The notes below the pieces were generated by a model, which did not search any database, had not been told where the DNA came from, and saw only the letters and a list, made by a program, of their open reading frames with translations. The position numbers and the translations under genes were made by a program. 8,479 nt of DNA from DAOTXN01 sp034435435 (GTDB taxonomy: Bacteria; Chloroflexota; Anaerolineae; S140-20), in NCBI GenBank assembly GCA_034435435.1, contig DAOTXN010000050.1, positions 1 to 8,479 on the forward strand. Direction: 5' to 3'. Positions 1 through 6,475 of this stretch are shown here, piece by piece. The first letter of the stretch is position 1. The number at the start of each line of letters is the position of its first letter.

Positions 1-2
1 CA

Positions 3-854
3 CCCACCCCGACCAACACGCCCACACCCCCGCCCATCCCGCCCAGTTACAACTTTCCCGACCCGGCCGAGCTGGCCCACACGATCATGTCAGAGGCCGA
101 CTCGCATTTTTGGATCGGGCGGCCATTGGGCGCGGGTGGTTCCAACTGGCCGGCCGGCAATTATCCCTACGGCTCGACCAAAGGCGGCACACTGGCGGTG
201 CACCACGGCGTAGACTTTGCCGCCGACTACGGCTCGGCCATCGTGGCGGTCGCCGCGGGAGAGATCGTCGTCGCCGGAGGTGACCAGGAAGTAGTATACG
301 GCTTGCGGCCCGACTTTTACGGCCTGCTCGTCGTCATCCGCCTCGACCAGACCTACAACGGCCAGCCCGTCTATGCGTTGTATGCCCATCTGTCGCAGGT
401 GTTGGTCGAGGTGGGCCAGCGGGTAGAGCCGGGGCAATTGATCGCCGAATCCGGCTCGTCTGGGGCGGCGTTGGGGCCACACCTGCACCTGGAAGTGCGG
501 GTGGGCGAGAACGACTATGCTCACACCCGCAATCCCCAACTGTGGATGGCGCCCTTTGACGACCGGGGGGCCATAGCCGTGCGCATCGTGAACAAGGACG
601 GGCAACTCGTGCCCGACTATCCGGCGTTGCTCAGTCGGGCCGCCGCGCCGCACGCCATCTATCGCGGCTCGTGGACCTACACCGATAACCACGTCAACGG
701 CGACGATGTGTTCGGCGAAAACCTGGTCTTTGGCGACGTGCCGCCCGGACCGTATTGGGTGCGCGCGGTGGTGGACGGGCACGAGTTTGCCGCGCCCGCA
801 TTGGTCGTGTCCGGGCGCACCACCGCCGTCACGCTCGAAATACCGGCCCCATAA
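3..854 (+). CDS. M23/LytM-family zinc metallopeptidase, 5'-partial
   Basis: Probable secreted or envelope-attached peptidoglycan endopeptidase of the M23 family. The frame is open from the window edge, so the true start and any signal peptide lie upstream. The first residues are a Pro/Thr-rich linker (PTPTNTPTPPPIPP), as in the paralogue just downstream. Counting from the Met at position 87, the HxGxD zinc motif is at residues 39-43 (HHGVD), a conserved His is at 101 (YAHLS), and the second zinc motif is GPHLHLE with H132 and H134. All expected M23 metal ligands are present, so an active enzyme is likely. Residues from about 160 to 255 look like an all-beta carboxypeptidase-regulatory/Ig-like domain (GENLVFGDVPPGPYWVRA). 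The TAA stop is 16 bp before the start of the next M23 gene, which suggests co-transcription. The peptide target is not determinable here. Confidence 0.88.
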   Translation, partial: PTPTNTPTPPPIPPSYNFPDPAELAHTIMSEADSHFWIGRPLGAGGSNWPAGNYPYGSTKGGTLAVHHGVDFAADYGSAIVAVAAGEIVVAGGDQEVVYGLRPDFYGLLVVIRLDQTYNGQPVYALYAHLSQVLVEVGQRVEPGQLIAESGSSGAALGPHLHLEVRVGENDYAHTRNPQLWMAPFDDRGAIAVRIVNKDGQLVPDYPALLSRAAAPHAIYRGSWTYTDNHVNGDDVFGENLVFGDVPPGPYWVRAVVDGHEFAAPALVVSGRTTAVTLEIPAP

Positions 855-860
855 AAACCT

Positions 861-890
861 GTGTGAATCCGTGTTCATCCGTGTCCGCTC
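861..890 (+). repeat. Decamer repeat GTGTNNATCC spanning the start of the second M23 gene
   Basis: Three consecutive 10-mers, GTGTGAATCC, GTGTTCATCC and GTGTCCGCTC, lie between the two peptidase genes. The second supplies the only reasonable GTG start of the downstream lipoprotein. Similar 'gaatccgtgttcatccgtgtcc' phrases recur in intergenic DNA of many environmental bacteria; that is from memory, not a search. A diverged relative on the other strand may lie at about 6619-6670. Confidence 0.6.
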
Positions 891-1911
891 TGACATATTT
901 CGACTTTTTTTCGCCCTTGCCCTCTTCATTGCCGCCGGTTGCGCCATGCGCGCCGGCGCCGATGTACCGCCGGTCACGCTGGCGGTCATGCCCACCCGCA
1001 CACCCACGCCGCGTCCCACGGCAACGCCACGGCCCACTTTTACACCCACGGCGACGCCGCTGCCCACGTTGCAAGGACCACACGCCGGGCTGATGGCCAC
1101 TCCCAAAAGCGGCAGCTATGCCCCTACCGAGCTGGCGTTGCGCGAACACTACTGGTTCGACTGGCCCGTGCCGGGGCGTATCTTGCCCACTTATCCCTAC
1201 GGCGGGCGTTGGCCCGGCGGCACGTGGGTGCATCGGGGGGTGGACATCAATGGGGCCATCGGCGACCCCGTGGTTGCCGTCGCGCCGGGGGTGATCCTCG
1301 AAGCGGGCGACGAGTTGGTGGACATCGAAGGGCGCATGAGCGACGCGTACGGCATCCACGTCTTTATGCAGCTCGACCAGACCTTCGACGGCTGGCCGAT
1401 CTATATCCTGTACGCGCATTTTTCAGAGGTGTTGGTAAGCGAGGGCGACCACGTCGAGGCGGGGCAGGTCGTCGGCCTGGTGGGCGTGACAGGTTTTACG
1501 ACCGGGCCGCACGTGCACCTAGAGATACGCATCGGCCAGAACGATCCCCGGCACACGCGCAACCCGGAACTGTGGCTTCAGCCTCGCGCCGGCAGCGGCA
1601 CAGTGGCCGGGCGACTGATCGATCCGGCGGGCGACTATATCCACGAACGGACTATTGGTTTATACGACGGTAGCCTGCTGGTGCGCCAGACACGCACCTA
1701 TGCCAGCGCCGTGGTCAACCCCGATGAGGGTTGGGGCGAAAATTTTGTCTTTTGGGAAGTGCCGCCGGGCCATTACACCGTGCGGGCCGATTTGGGGACC
1801 GAGACGCACCTGGGCTCGGCAGAAGTGGTGGCCGGGCGCACGACGCTGGTGACGTTTACCACGTTGGACTTGCCCGCCACCCTGACACCCAGCCCCATAC
1901 CCGAAAGCTGA
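871..1911 (+). CDS. M23/LytM-family zinc metallopeptidase, lipoprotein, tandem paralogue
   Basis: Probable lipid-anchored peptidoglycan endopeptidase of 346 aa. Starting at GTG 871, residues 2-23 form a signal peptide (charged FIRVRSD, then hydrophobic IFRLFFALALFIAAG) with Cys24 in a lipobox (AAGC; Ala at -3 is slightly unusual). Residues 39-67 are a Pro/Thr linker. The M23 domain follows, with HRGVD (H121, D125), YAHFS (H182) and GPHVHLE (H214, H216). A C-terminal beta domain (about 240-335) contains GENFVFWEVPPGHYTVRA, matching the upstream paralogue. A longer frame opens at 706 but overlaps the upstream gene out of frame and would bury the signal peptide. The next in-frame ATG (946) lies after the lipobox Cys. 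GTG 871 is therefore the best start, although it has no clear Shine-Dalgarno site and sits in a repeat. Tandem duplication with the preceding gene is clear. Confidence 0.88.
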   Translation: MFIRVRSDIFRLFFALALFIAAGCAMRAGADVPPVTLAVMPTRTPTPRPTATPRPTFTPTATPLPTLQGPHAGLMATPKSGSYAPTELALREHYWFDWPVPGRILPTYPYGGRWPGGTWVHRGVDINGAIGDPVVAVAPGVILEAGDELVDIEGRMSDAYGIHVFMQLDQTFDGWPIYILYAHFSEVLVSEGDHVEAGQVVGLVGVTGFTTGPHVHLEIRIGQNDPRHTRNPELWLQPRAGSGTVAGRLIDPAGDYIHERTIGLYDGSLLVRQTRTYASAVVNPDEGWGENFVFWEVPPGHYTVRADLGTETHLGSAEVVAGRTTLVTFTTLDLPATLTPSPIPES

Positions 1912-1913
1912 CT

Positions 1914-2714
1914 TTACGGCCCCAACCATTTCCTCTCCAGCGCCTCCAACGCGCCGTCGCGCCGCAGCTCGACCAGAGCCTGGTTCAGCGCCTGCAACAA
2001 CGCGCTGCTGTCCCGCCGCACCACAACCGCATATTGCTCACCCGTGACCGGCTCTGCACTGATACGCAACAGCTCTCGTCTTTCGTCCTTGGTCTTTCGT
2101 CCTTGGTCCCTCAACACCATCAACGCCGTGGCCCGGTCGGTGAGCGCCGCATCGGCCCGCCCCTCGGCTACGACGGCCAGCGTCTCCTTGGCCGAATCGG
2201 TGTGCAGCAACGACAGATCGGTCAAACGCCTGGCCCAGCGGCGAGCCACACTGTCGCCCTCGGAGCCAAGCTCGACGGCCAACACCCGTCCATCCAAATC
2301 TTGCATGCCATCCACGTCGGCGGCGTCTGGGCCAACGACCAGCACTTGCCCGGCGTCAAAGTAGGGAGTCGAAAAGGCAAAATCGGCGCTGCGGTCCATA
2401 TCCACTACCATCGCCGAGATGATCACGTCTACCCGGTCGGCCGTCAGAGCGTCGTACAGGCCGTCGAAACTCAGGTTGGCGACGAACTGCACTTCCAGCC
2501 CCATCCGCTCGCCCAGCGCCCGCGCCAGCTCGACGTCAAAACCGGTCAACTGGCCGCTCCCGTCCACAAATTCAAACGGCACCCAGTTGGCCTCCATCCC
2601 TACGCGGATAACGCCCTGCTCCTGAATGCGCTGCCAGGTCGGGTCGGGTTTTGGAGCGGTGCAACCAGCTACGAGACCGCCGAACGCAGAAAACAGGATA
2701 AAAAGCGCACGCAT
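1914..2714 (-). CDS. Extracellular solute-binding lipoprotein, family 3 (amino-acid ABC type)
   Basis: Periplasmic-type substrate-binding protein of the SBP_bac_3 family, 266 aa, which usually binds amino acids or similar small polar solutes for an ABC importer. It has a signal peptide with lipobox VAGC (Cys18). The family's lobe-1 start follows at about 35-65 (GVIRVGMEANWVPFEFVD, then GFDVELARALGERMGL). The hinge region reads ISAMVVDMDRSADFAFSTPYF (about 100-119), and the C-terminal helix LNQALVELRRDGALEALERKW is typical. The ATG at 2714 is chosen because it gives the lipoprotein signal; GAGAGG lies 7 nt upstream, overlapping the stop of the hydrolase gene. Residues about 202-213 (RDQGRKTKDERR) are encoded by a heptamer repeat and fall in a loop before the last beta strand. 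No permease or ATPase gene is adjacent, so the substrate and partner are unknown. A sensor-type binding protein is an alternative. Confidence 0.88.
   Translation of the reverse strand: MRALFILFSAFGGLVAGCTAPKPDPTWQRIQEQGVIRVGMEANWVPFEFVDGSGQLTGFDVELARALGERMGLEVQFVANLSFDGLYDALTADRVDVIISAMVVDMDRSADFAFSTPYFDAGQVLVVGPDAADVDGMQDLDGRVLAVELGSEGDSVARRWARRLTDLSLLHTDSAKETLAVVAEGRADAALTDRATALMVLRDQGRKTKDERRELLRISAEPVTGEQYAVVVRRDSSALLQALNQALVELRRDGALEALERKWLGP
2073..2107. repeat. Tandem heptamer repeat inside the solute-binding protein gene
   Basis: Five contiguous 7-mers read on the plus strand CTCTCGT, CTTTCGT, CCTTGGT, CTTTCGT, CCTTGGT. The last four form a perfect 14-bp unit present twice (2080-2093 and 2094-2107). 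On the coding (minus) strand it specifies a charged low-complexity loop around residues 202-213 without interrupting the frame. Confidence 0.85.
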
Positions 2715-2725
2715 CAGCACGCCTC

Positions 2726-3865
2726 TCACCGCTCGCCCCTCGCATACGCCTGCACTTCCAGATAGATAGGTTTGGGTTCGAATTCGGGGGTGACAAAGGC
2801 ATAACTGTCGTGATAGTTGTGGCGCAGCGCCGGGAAACGCAAGGCCCACATCGCCACCATGGTGCACCACGGCCAATGCTCACGCGCCCACTCGTACGCG
2901 CCGATGGTGTAGCGAATGCGCTGGGCCGGGCTGACCGCCATCGTCCAACGCGGGTGGTCGTTCCAGCCCGCTTCGGTCACATAGATAGATTTGTGGGCGT
3001 CGCCGTGCGCGACCATGATCTCGCGCAGCAGCTCCACCCGACGAAAGTTGAGCAGCTCGGGCGCGGGCGGCGCGTCGGGCGGCGCTTGCATCCCATAAGC
3101 GTGGGCGGCCAGAGCGTCAAAGTAGGGCGCAGCGCCGGCCCGGTACATCCCTTCCAGGTAAAGCAGATCGTTCAACCCAGCCGGGCTGCCCGGCGGTTCG
3201 AGAGTGGGAGCCAGCGCCCCGGCCAGGATGATCAGGTCCGGATTGGCGGCTTTGGCGGCCGGGTAGACCACACGCAGCATCTCGGTGTAGGCCACCGGGT
3301 CTACAGGACGATAACCCCACTCGAAGCTCAAGTTGGGTTCGTTCCACAAGATGACGTGATCCACCTGACCCCGATAGCGCCCGGCAAAAGCGGCCACAAA
3401 GCGGGCCAAATCGTCATAAGCCTGGCTGTCCAAATAGGTCAGCGTCGTTTCCTGCTCGCCAGGCGCGGGTCGCGCCCAGGCGGGCGTCCAGCCCAAGCGG
3501 GCGATGACGATAAGCCCCTGGCTGCGGGCGTGGCGGATGACCTGATCGGTGTGCTCCCATTGATATTTGCCTTTGGACGGCTCGACGTAGGGCCAGGGGA
3601 AATATTCGACGATCCACGGCGCACCCATTTGGCGCACCATGCGCAGTGTGCGCTGAATTTTCCACGCTTCGACCTCATCGGTCAGTCGGGTATGTACACC
3701 GATGAGCGGGTTGGTCGTCAGGACGGTTTGCGCTGGGTCCAGCACTATCAGCGGAAAGGGAGACGACACATGCAGAACAGTATATGCCAGCGTCAAGACG
3801 AGCAATAACCGGACTGCGTGAGGCCAGGTATACAGGCTGCGAGTGTAGGGGAACGATCTGCGCAC
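2726..3865 (-). CDS. Clan GH-A glycoside hydrolase (GH39-like/cellulase-like), membrane-anchored
   Basis: Putative glycosidase with a (beta/alpha)8 fold, 379 aa from GTG 3865. Residues 16-32 (HAVRLLLVLTLAYTVLHV) are a signal anchor or uncleaved signal peptide, so the catalytic domain should lie outside the membrane. The clan GH-A signature is seen: WNEPN with acid/base Glu176 after strand 4, and YVTEAGWN with nucleophile Glu298 after strand 7. HAYG at about 255-258 is also typical. The substrate cannot be told; GH39- or GH5-like enzymes act on beta-linked xylosides or glucans. The frame extends to an earlier GTG at 3925, but a strong promoter lies between the two starts and would begin transcription at about 3865-3868, so the downstream GTG (leaderless or nearly so) is preferred; this is inference. 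The TGA stop is 11 bp before the ATG of the solute-binding protein gene, so the two form an operon. Both catalytic Glu are present. Confidence 0.82.
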   Translation of the reverse strand: MRRSFPYTRSLYTWPHAVRLLLVLTLAYTVLHVSSPFPLIVLDPAQTVLTTNPLIGVHTRLTDEVEAWKIQRTLRMVRQMGAPWIVEYFPWPYVEPSKGKYQWEHTDQVIRHARSQGLIVIARLGWTPAWARPAPGEQETTLTYLDSQAYDDLARFVAAFAGRYRGQVDHVILWNEPNLSFEWGYRPVDPVAYTEMLRVVYPAAKAANPDLIILAGALAPTLEPPGSPAGLNDLLYLEGMYRAGAAPYFDALAAHAYGMQAPPDAPPAPELLNFRRVELLREIMVAHGDAHKSIYVTEAGWNDHPRWTMAVSPAQRIRYTIGAYEWAREHWPWCTMVAMWALRFPALRHNYHDSYAFVTPEFEPKPIYLEVQAYARGER

Positions 3866-3872
3866 AGTGGGA

Positions 3873-3901
3873 ATTATAACCGGGGCAGACGGCTGAGGCA
3901 A
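3873..3901 (-). promoter_or_regulatory. Sigma70-like promoter for the glycoside hydrolase operon
   Basis: On the minus strand TTGCCT (3901-3896) lies exactly 17 bp from a perfect TATAAT (3878-3873). The expected transcription start is about 3865-3868, at or just before the GTG at 3865, which would give a leaderless or near-leaderless mRNA. The upstream GTG at 3925 would not be in this transcript. Confidence 0.65.
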
Positions 3902-3990
3902 GAGCAGGTAGACCGAGCCAAACACGCTTCCATTTTACCTGACCTGCCCACATTTAAGATTTTTTTTATGATTTTACGTCGAGATTTGGA

Positions 3991-3996
3991 TATAAT
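3991..3996 (+). promoter_or_regulatory. -10 box (TATAAT) for the TPR/zinc-ribbon gene
   Basis: A perfect TATAAT sits 27 bp before the ATG at 4024, predicting a start near 4003 and a leader of about 20 nt carrying the AAGGGG ribosome site (4012-4017). No good -35 hexamer is seen at the usual distance. An A/T-rich tract with eight T (3960-3967) lies upstream and could act as an UP element. It is divergent from the hydrolase promoter, with -10 boxes about 115 bp apart. Confidence 0.55.
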
Positions 3997-4023
3997 AGAA
4001 TCAATTTGTGCAAGGGGCCGGGT

Positions 4024-4626
4024 ATGGAACCAATGCAGTCACGACAAACTGCATACCTGGTGCGACAAGGCATCGCTGCTGCGCGATCTGGGCGCTCGGC
4101 CGAGGCGCGTCAATTATTAGAGCATGCGGTTCAAATCAACTCCAACGACGAAATGGCGTGGCTGTGGCTGAGCGGGTTGATGACGACCGTTGAACAAAAA
4201 CTCATGTGTCTCCGGCAGGTCTTGCGCATTAATCCTCACAACGAGTATGCGCGGGCCGGTCTCGCACGACTACAAAACACGCTCCGCGCGGCTGGTCCTG
4301 TGGCTGCATTAGAAACCCGATTGGCGGCCGTGACCGAGAGCAGCGCGTCTCCTGTCCAAAACCGCGTGACCTTGCCGGCTATCAAACGTCTCAAACCGCC
4401 ATCGAGTGCGCCACAGCAAGAACCCCTGGCCCCGAAACTGGCCGAGTCACAATCGTCGGATGCTCTCTCTTGTCCCGCCTGCGATCATCCTCTAGCGCCG
4501 AATATGCGGGTCTGTCCGCACTGCTACCTCGAACTCAAATCCCTCGAAGAGTTGCTGGCGCGCGGCGACGCATTACCCCCCACGCAACCTCTCAAGCCCA
4601 GGCGAAAAGGTATTCGCGGTCGTTAG
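4024..4626 (+). CDS. TPR-like protein with C-terminal zinc ribbon
   Basis: A 200-aa cytosolic protein with no signal peptide or membrane segment. Residues 8-85 form two helical TPR-like units (YLVRQGIAAARSGRSAEARQ, LLEHAVQINSNDEMAWLWLS, then LMCLRQVLRINPHNEYARAG). Both have the alternating large and small residues and the 'INPHN' turn typical of TPR. Residues 86-145 are a low-complexity Pro/Ser/Ala linker. Residues 150-167 (CPAC...CPHC; Cys150, 153, 164, 167) make a zinc ribbon. The tail ends in a basic stretch (KPRRKGIRGR) that could touch nucleic acid or membrane. ATG 4024 is chosen because AAGGGG lies 6 nt upstream; a TTG at 4006 would need no better signal. The role is probably that of a protein-interaction adaptor, but no specific partner can be named. 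Its third-position composition looks less GC-rich than that of its neighbours. Confidence 0.8.
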   Translation: MEPMQSRQTAYLVRQGIAAARSGRSAEARQLLEHAVQINSNDEMAWLWLSGLMTTVEQKLMCLRQVLRINPHNEYARAGLARLQNTLRAAGPVAALETRLAAVTESSASPVQNRVTLPAIKRLKPPSSAPQQEPLAPKLAESQSSDALSCPACDHPLAPNMRVCPHCYLELKSLEELLARGDALPPTQPLKPRRKGIRGR

Positions 4627-4663
4627 CCGCCGACTTACCAACTGACCAACTCTCGAACCTGCA

Positions 4664-4692
4664 TAGCCTCAGCGCCGTGTCTGTGTTATAAT
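4664..4692 (+). promoter_or_regulatory. Extended -10 promoter overlapping the methyltransferase start
   Basis: TGTTATAAT at 4684-4692 is an extended -10 element. TAGCCT lies 17 bp upstream (4664-4669; three matches to TTGACA). The last T of TATAAT is the T of the ATG at 4691. If the element is used, transcription would start near 4699 and translation would need a later codon. Confidence 0.5.
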
Positions 4693-5524
4693 GCAGGCGA
4701 CAATCTGGGAGTTGCATGCTCAATTGATCGACACATACGGCCTTTCGCGAAATGGCATCATCAAGGGAACGGCCTACGACCTGCGGGCCGAGACCTACGA
4801 CTATTTTTTCCCTGACCGCTCGTGGGAGACGGTAGGCTGGGTGCGACTGGCCCGGCGCTACGGGCGGCGCGTGGTGGAGTGGATGTGCGGCGCCGGGGAG
4901 CTGGCATGCGGCCTGGCCCGCCGCGACCTGAGCGTGATCGGCGTGGACCTGACGCCGGAAATGTTGCGCGTGGCCGAACAACGCGCCGCCGCTCTGCCGC
5001 CGGAACAACGCCCGGTGTGGGTCGAGGACGACATCCGCGACGCGGCCCTGCCCCGGCGTGACAATGACTTTGCCTTGATCGCCGCCGGCTCTTTTGGGCA
5101 CATGCTCACCCGTGAAGACCAATTGGACGCGCTGCGCAGCGTGCGGCGGCATTTGCGCCCCGGCGGCGCGCTGGCGTTGGCCCTCAGCCTGGCGGGTGAC
5201 GAGTCGCATCCCGAACATACCAGCCTCTATGGTCCACTCCGCTCCACGCCGCCCGATCTGAGTGTGCGCAAGGTCGTTCGCAACCGCTACGATGCGGCCA
5301 ACCGCTTGCTCACTATCCACGATCAAGTCGAGGTGCGTCAGGGACCCCAACAGCGCGTATTCGAATATACGTTTAACCTGCGCCTGTTCACGCCTGACGA
5401 AATCGTTCGCCTATTAACCCAGGCCGGGTTCGTCGGCGTGGGCATGTTTGGCGGTTTTGACCTGAAGCCGTGGCGCCAGGATGCCCCCGAGTGGATCGTG
5501 TGCGCCGAACGCCCATTGACATAA
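4691..5524 (+). CDS. Class I SAM-dependent methyltransferase
   Basis: A predicted cytosolic methyltransferase of 277 aa. The SAM-binding Rossmann core is visible: motif I VVEWMCGAGELA (61-72, with Met65 where the first Gly of the usual GxGxG stands, a known variant form), motif II acidic residue in VIGVDLTPEM (Asp86), motif III VEDDIRDAALP (111-121), and motif IV DFALIAAGSFGHML (126-139), followed by LRPGGALALAL. The C-terminal FTPDEIVRLLTQAGF (233-247) is the usual last helix of small-molecule methyltransferases. The substrate is unknown. The ATG at 4691 gives the longest frame but lies in a promoter element and has no upstream Shine-Dalgarno site. In-frame TTG codons at 4712 and 4724 are alternatives and would remove 7 or 11 residues outside the core. 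The gene follows the TPR gene by 64 bp with no evident terminator, so read-through is also possible. Confidence 0.85.
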   Translation: MQATIWELHAQLIDTYGLSRNGIIKGTAYDLRAETYDYFFPDRSWETVGWVRLARRYGRRVVEWMCGAGELACGLARRDLSVIGVDLTPEMLRVAEQRAAALPPEQRPVWVEDDIRDAALPRRDNDFALIAAGSFGHMLTREDQLDALRSVRRHLRPGGALALALSLAGDESHPEHTSLYGPLRSTPPDLSVRKVVRNRYDAANRLLTIHDQVEVRQGPQQRVFEYTFNLRLFTPDEIVRLLTQAGFVGVGMFGGFDLKPWRQDAPEWIVCAERPLT

Positions 5525-5527
5525 AGC

Positions 5528-5589
5528 CGTCAGCGATCAGCCGTCAGCCGTCGGTCATCAGCCTGAAAGCTGATCGCTGATCGCTGATT
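5528..5589. repeat. Inverted heptamer repeat between methyltransferase and nitrilase genes
   Basis: Five heptamers CGTCAGC, GATCAGC, CGTCAGC, CGTCGGT, CATCAGC (5528-5562) are followed by a CTGAAA spacer (5563-5568) and three heptamers GCTGATC, GCTGATC, GCTGATT (5569-5589), which are reverse complements of the left unit type. A perfect 12-bp inverted repeat pairs 5530-5541 with 5569-5580. The RNA could form a hairpin, but there is no T-run, so a Rho-independent terminator is not supported. Confidence 0.8.
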
Positions 5590-5613
5590 CCTAATCAATC
5601 GAAAGCGAGGAGA

Positions 5614-6453
5614 ATGATGCGAGAAGTCACGATAGCCGCCGTGCAAATGAAGCCCCAGTTGGGAAACATGGAAGACAACCTGGTGGCCATGTCCGATTGG
5701 ATCAAAACGATCGCCGCCAAGCAAAAAGTGGACTTGATGATCTTTCCCGAATTGATCACCACCGGCCACGAGTGCGGCGTGAGTTTTACCGACTTTGCCC
5801 AGCGCGTACCCGGCCCGTCGGCCAACATCATCGCACAACGAGCCAGCGAATACAGCGTACACGTAGCCTTTGGCATGGTCACCAAAGAAAAAGTCGAGAG
5901 CATCTTGCACAACACACTGGTCGTGGTCGGGCCGGATGGCGACCTGGTCGGCCAATATCACAAAGTGCACTTGCGCGGCGAAGAGCGCATGACGTTTCGG
6001 CCCGGTTTTCGCTACCTGGCGCTGGATCTGGAATTCGGCGCGGTGGGCTTGATGCTGGATTGGGACCTGGCCTTCCCCGAAGTCGCCCGCTCGCTGGCGC
6101 TGGAAGGCGCAGAATTGCTGGTCGTGGCGGCTAATTGGGAAAAACCCCACACCGACGAATGGCGCACCTATCTGCGGGCGCGAGCTTACGAGAATGCCAT
6201 GTTCGTGGCTGCGGCCAACCGCGTCGGCAACGAGCCTACCTACAGCTTTTTCGGCGACTCGGCCATTATCGGGCCTCGGGGCCACGTTTTTGCCTCGCTG
6301 GAAGGTGAGACGGATCCCGAAACGGGGGAGCCTATCGAGGGCTACATCGTGGCCCGGGTGGACCTGGACGAGGTCCGCCGCGCCCGCGAGGAATCGCAGA
6401 TCTTTCAATGCCGCGAGCCGGCCACCTATCGCGACGTGGCGAAAAAATACTAA
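5614..6453 (+). CDS. Nitrilase-superfamily (carbon-nitrogen hydrolase) protein lacking the catalytic Cys
   Basis: Carbon-nitrogen hydrolase fold, 279 aa, close to the usual family length, predicted cytosolic. Two members of the Glu-Lys-Cys triad are seen: Glu46 in IFPELITTG and Lys117 in YHKVHLRGEER. The family motif (I/L)CYDxxFPE appears as LDWDLAFPE (148-156), so Asp149 (GAT, 6058-6060) replaces the nucleophile Cys. The rest of the motif and the following AELLVVAANW region are intact, as is the C-terminal GDSAIIGPRG (214-223). The only cysteines, C54 and C266, are elsewhere. Without the nucleophile, normal amidase or nitrilase chemistry is unlikely; a binding protein, regulator or altered enzyme is possible. 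ATG codons at 5614 and 5617 are adjacent; GAGGAG (5607-5612) is 1 or 4 nt away, so the second may be used. The frame and length argue against simple decay. Confidence 0.88.
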   Translation: MMREVTIAAVQMKPQLGNMEDNLVAMSDWIKTIAAKQKVDLMIFPELITTGHECGVSFTDFAQRVPGPSANIIAQRASEYSVHVAFGMVTKEKVESILHNTLVVVGPDGDLVGQYHKVHLRGEERMTFRPGFRYLALDLEFGAVGLMLDWDLAFPEVARSLALEGAELLVVAANWEKPHTDEWRTYLRARAYENAMFVAAANRVGNEPTYSFFGDSAIIGPRGHVFASLEGETDPETGEPIEGYIVARVDLDEVRRAREESQIFQCREPATYRDVAKKY

Positions 6454-6475
6454 CGGACTGGGCGCTGGCGTTTTT

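Noticed and set aside
706..870. N-terminal extension of the second peptidase frame back to 706
   Set aside because: It overlaps the first peptidase gene in another frame, gives a Cys/Trp/Arg-rich sequence unlike the family, and places the lipoprotein signal about 80 residues inside the protein.
90..1106. Minus-strand frame of 338 aa across both peptidase genes
   Set aside because: Spans two real genes and their junction; low-complexity Val/Gly start comes from the complement of the Pro/Thr linker.
1731..2765. Long plus-strand frame opposite the solute-binding protein and hydrolase genes (344 aa)
   Set aside because: It is a high-GC antisense shadow of clearly recognised genes, with no domain and biased His/Gln/Arg composition.
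2810..3808. Long plus-strand frame opposite the glycoside hydrolase (332 aa)
   Set aside because: Antisense shadow; the minus strand carries intact GH-A catalytic motifs.
5528..5589. Rho-independent terminator after the methyltransferase
   Set aside because: A 12-bp stem is present but the loop is 27 nt and no T-run follows; the heptamer structure explains the symmetry better.
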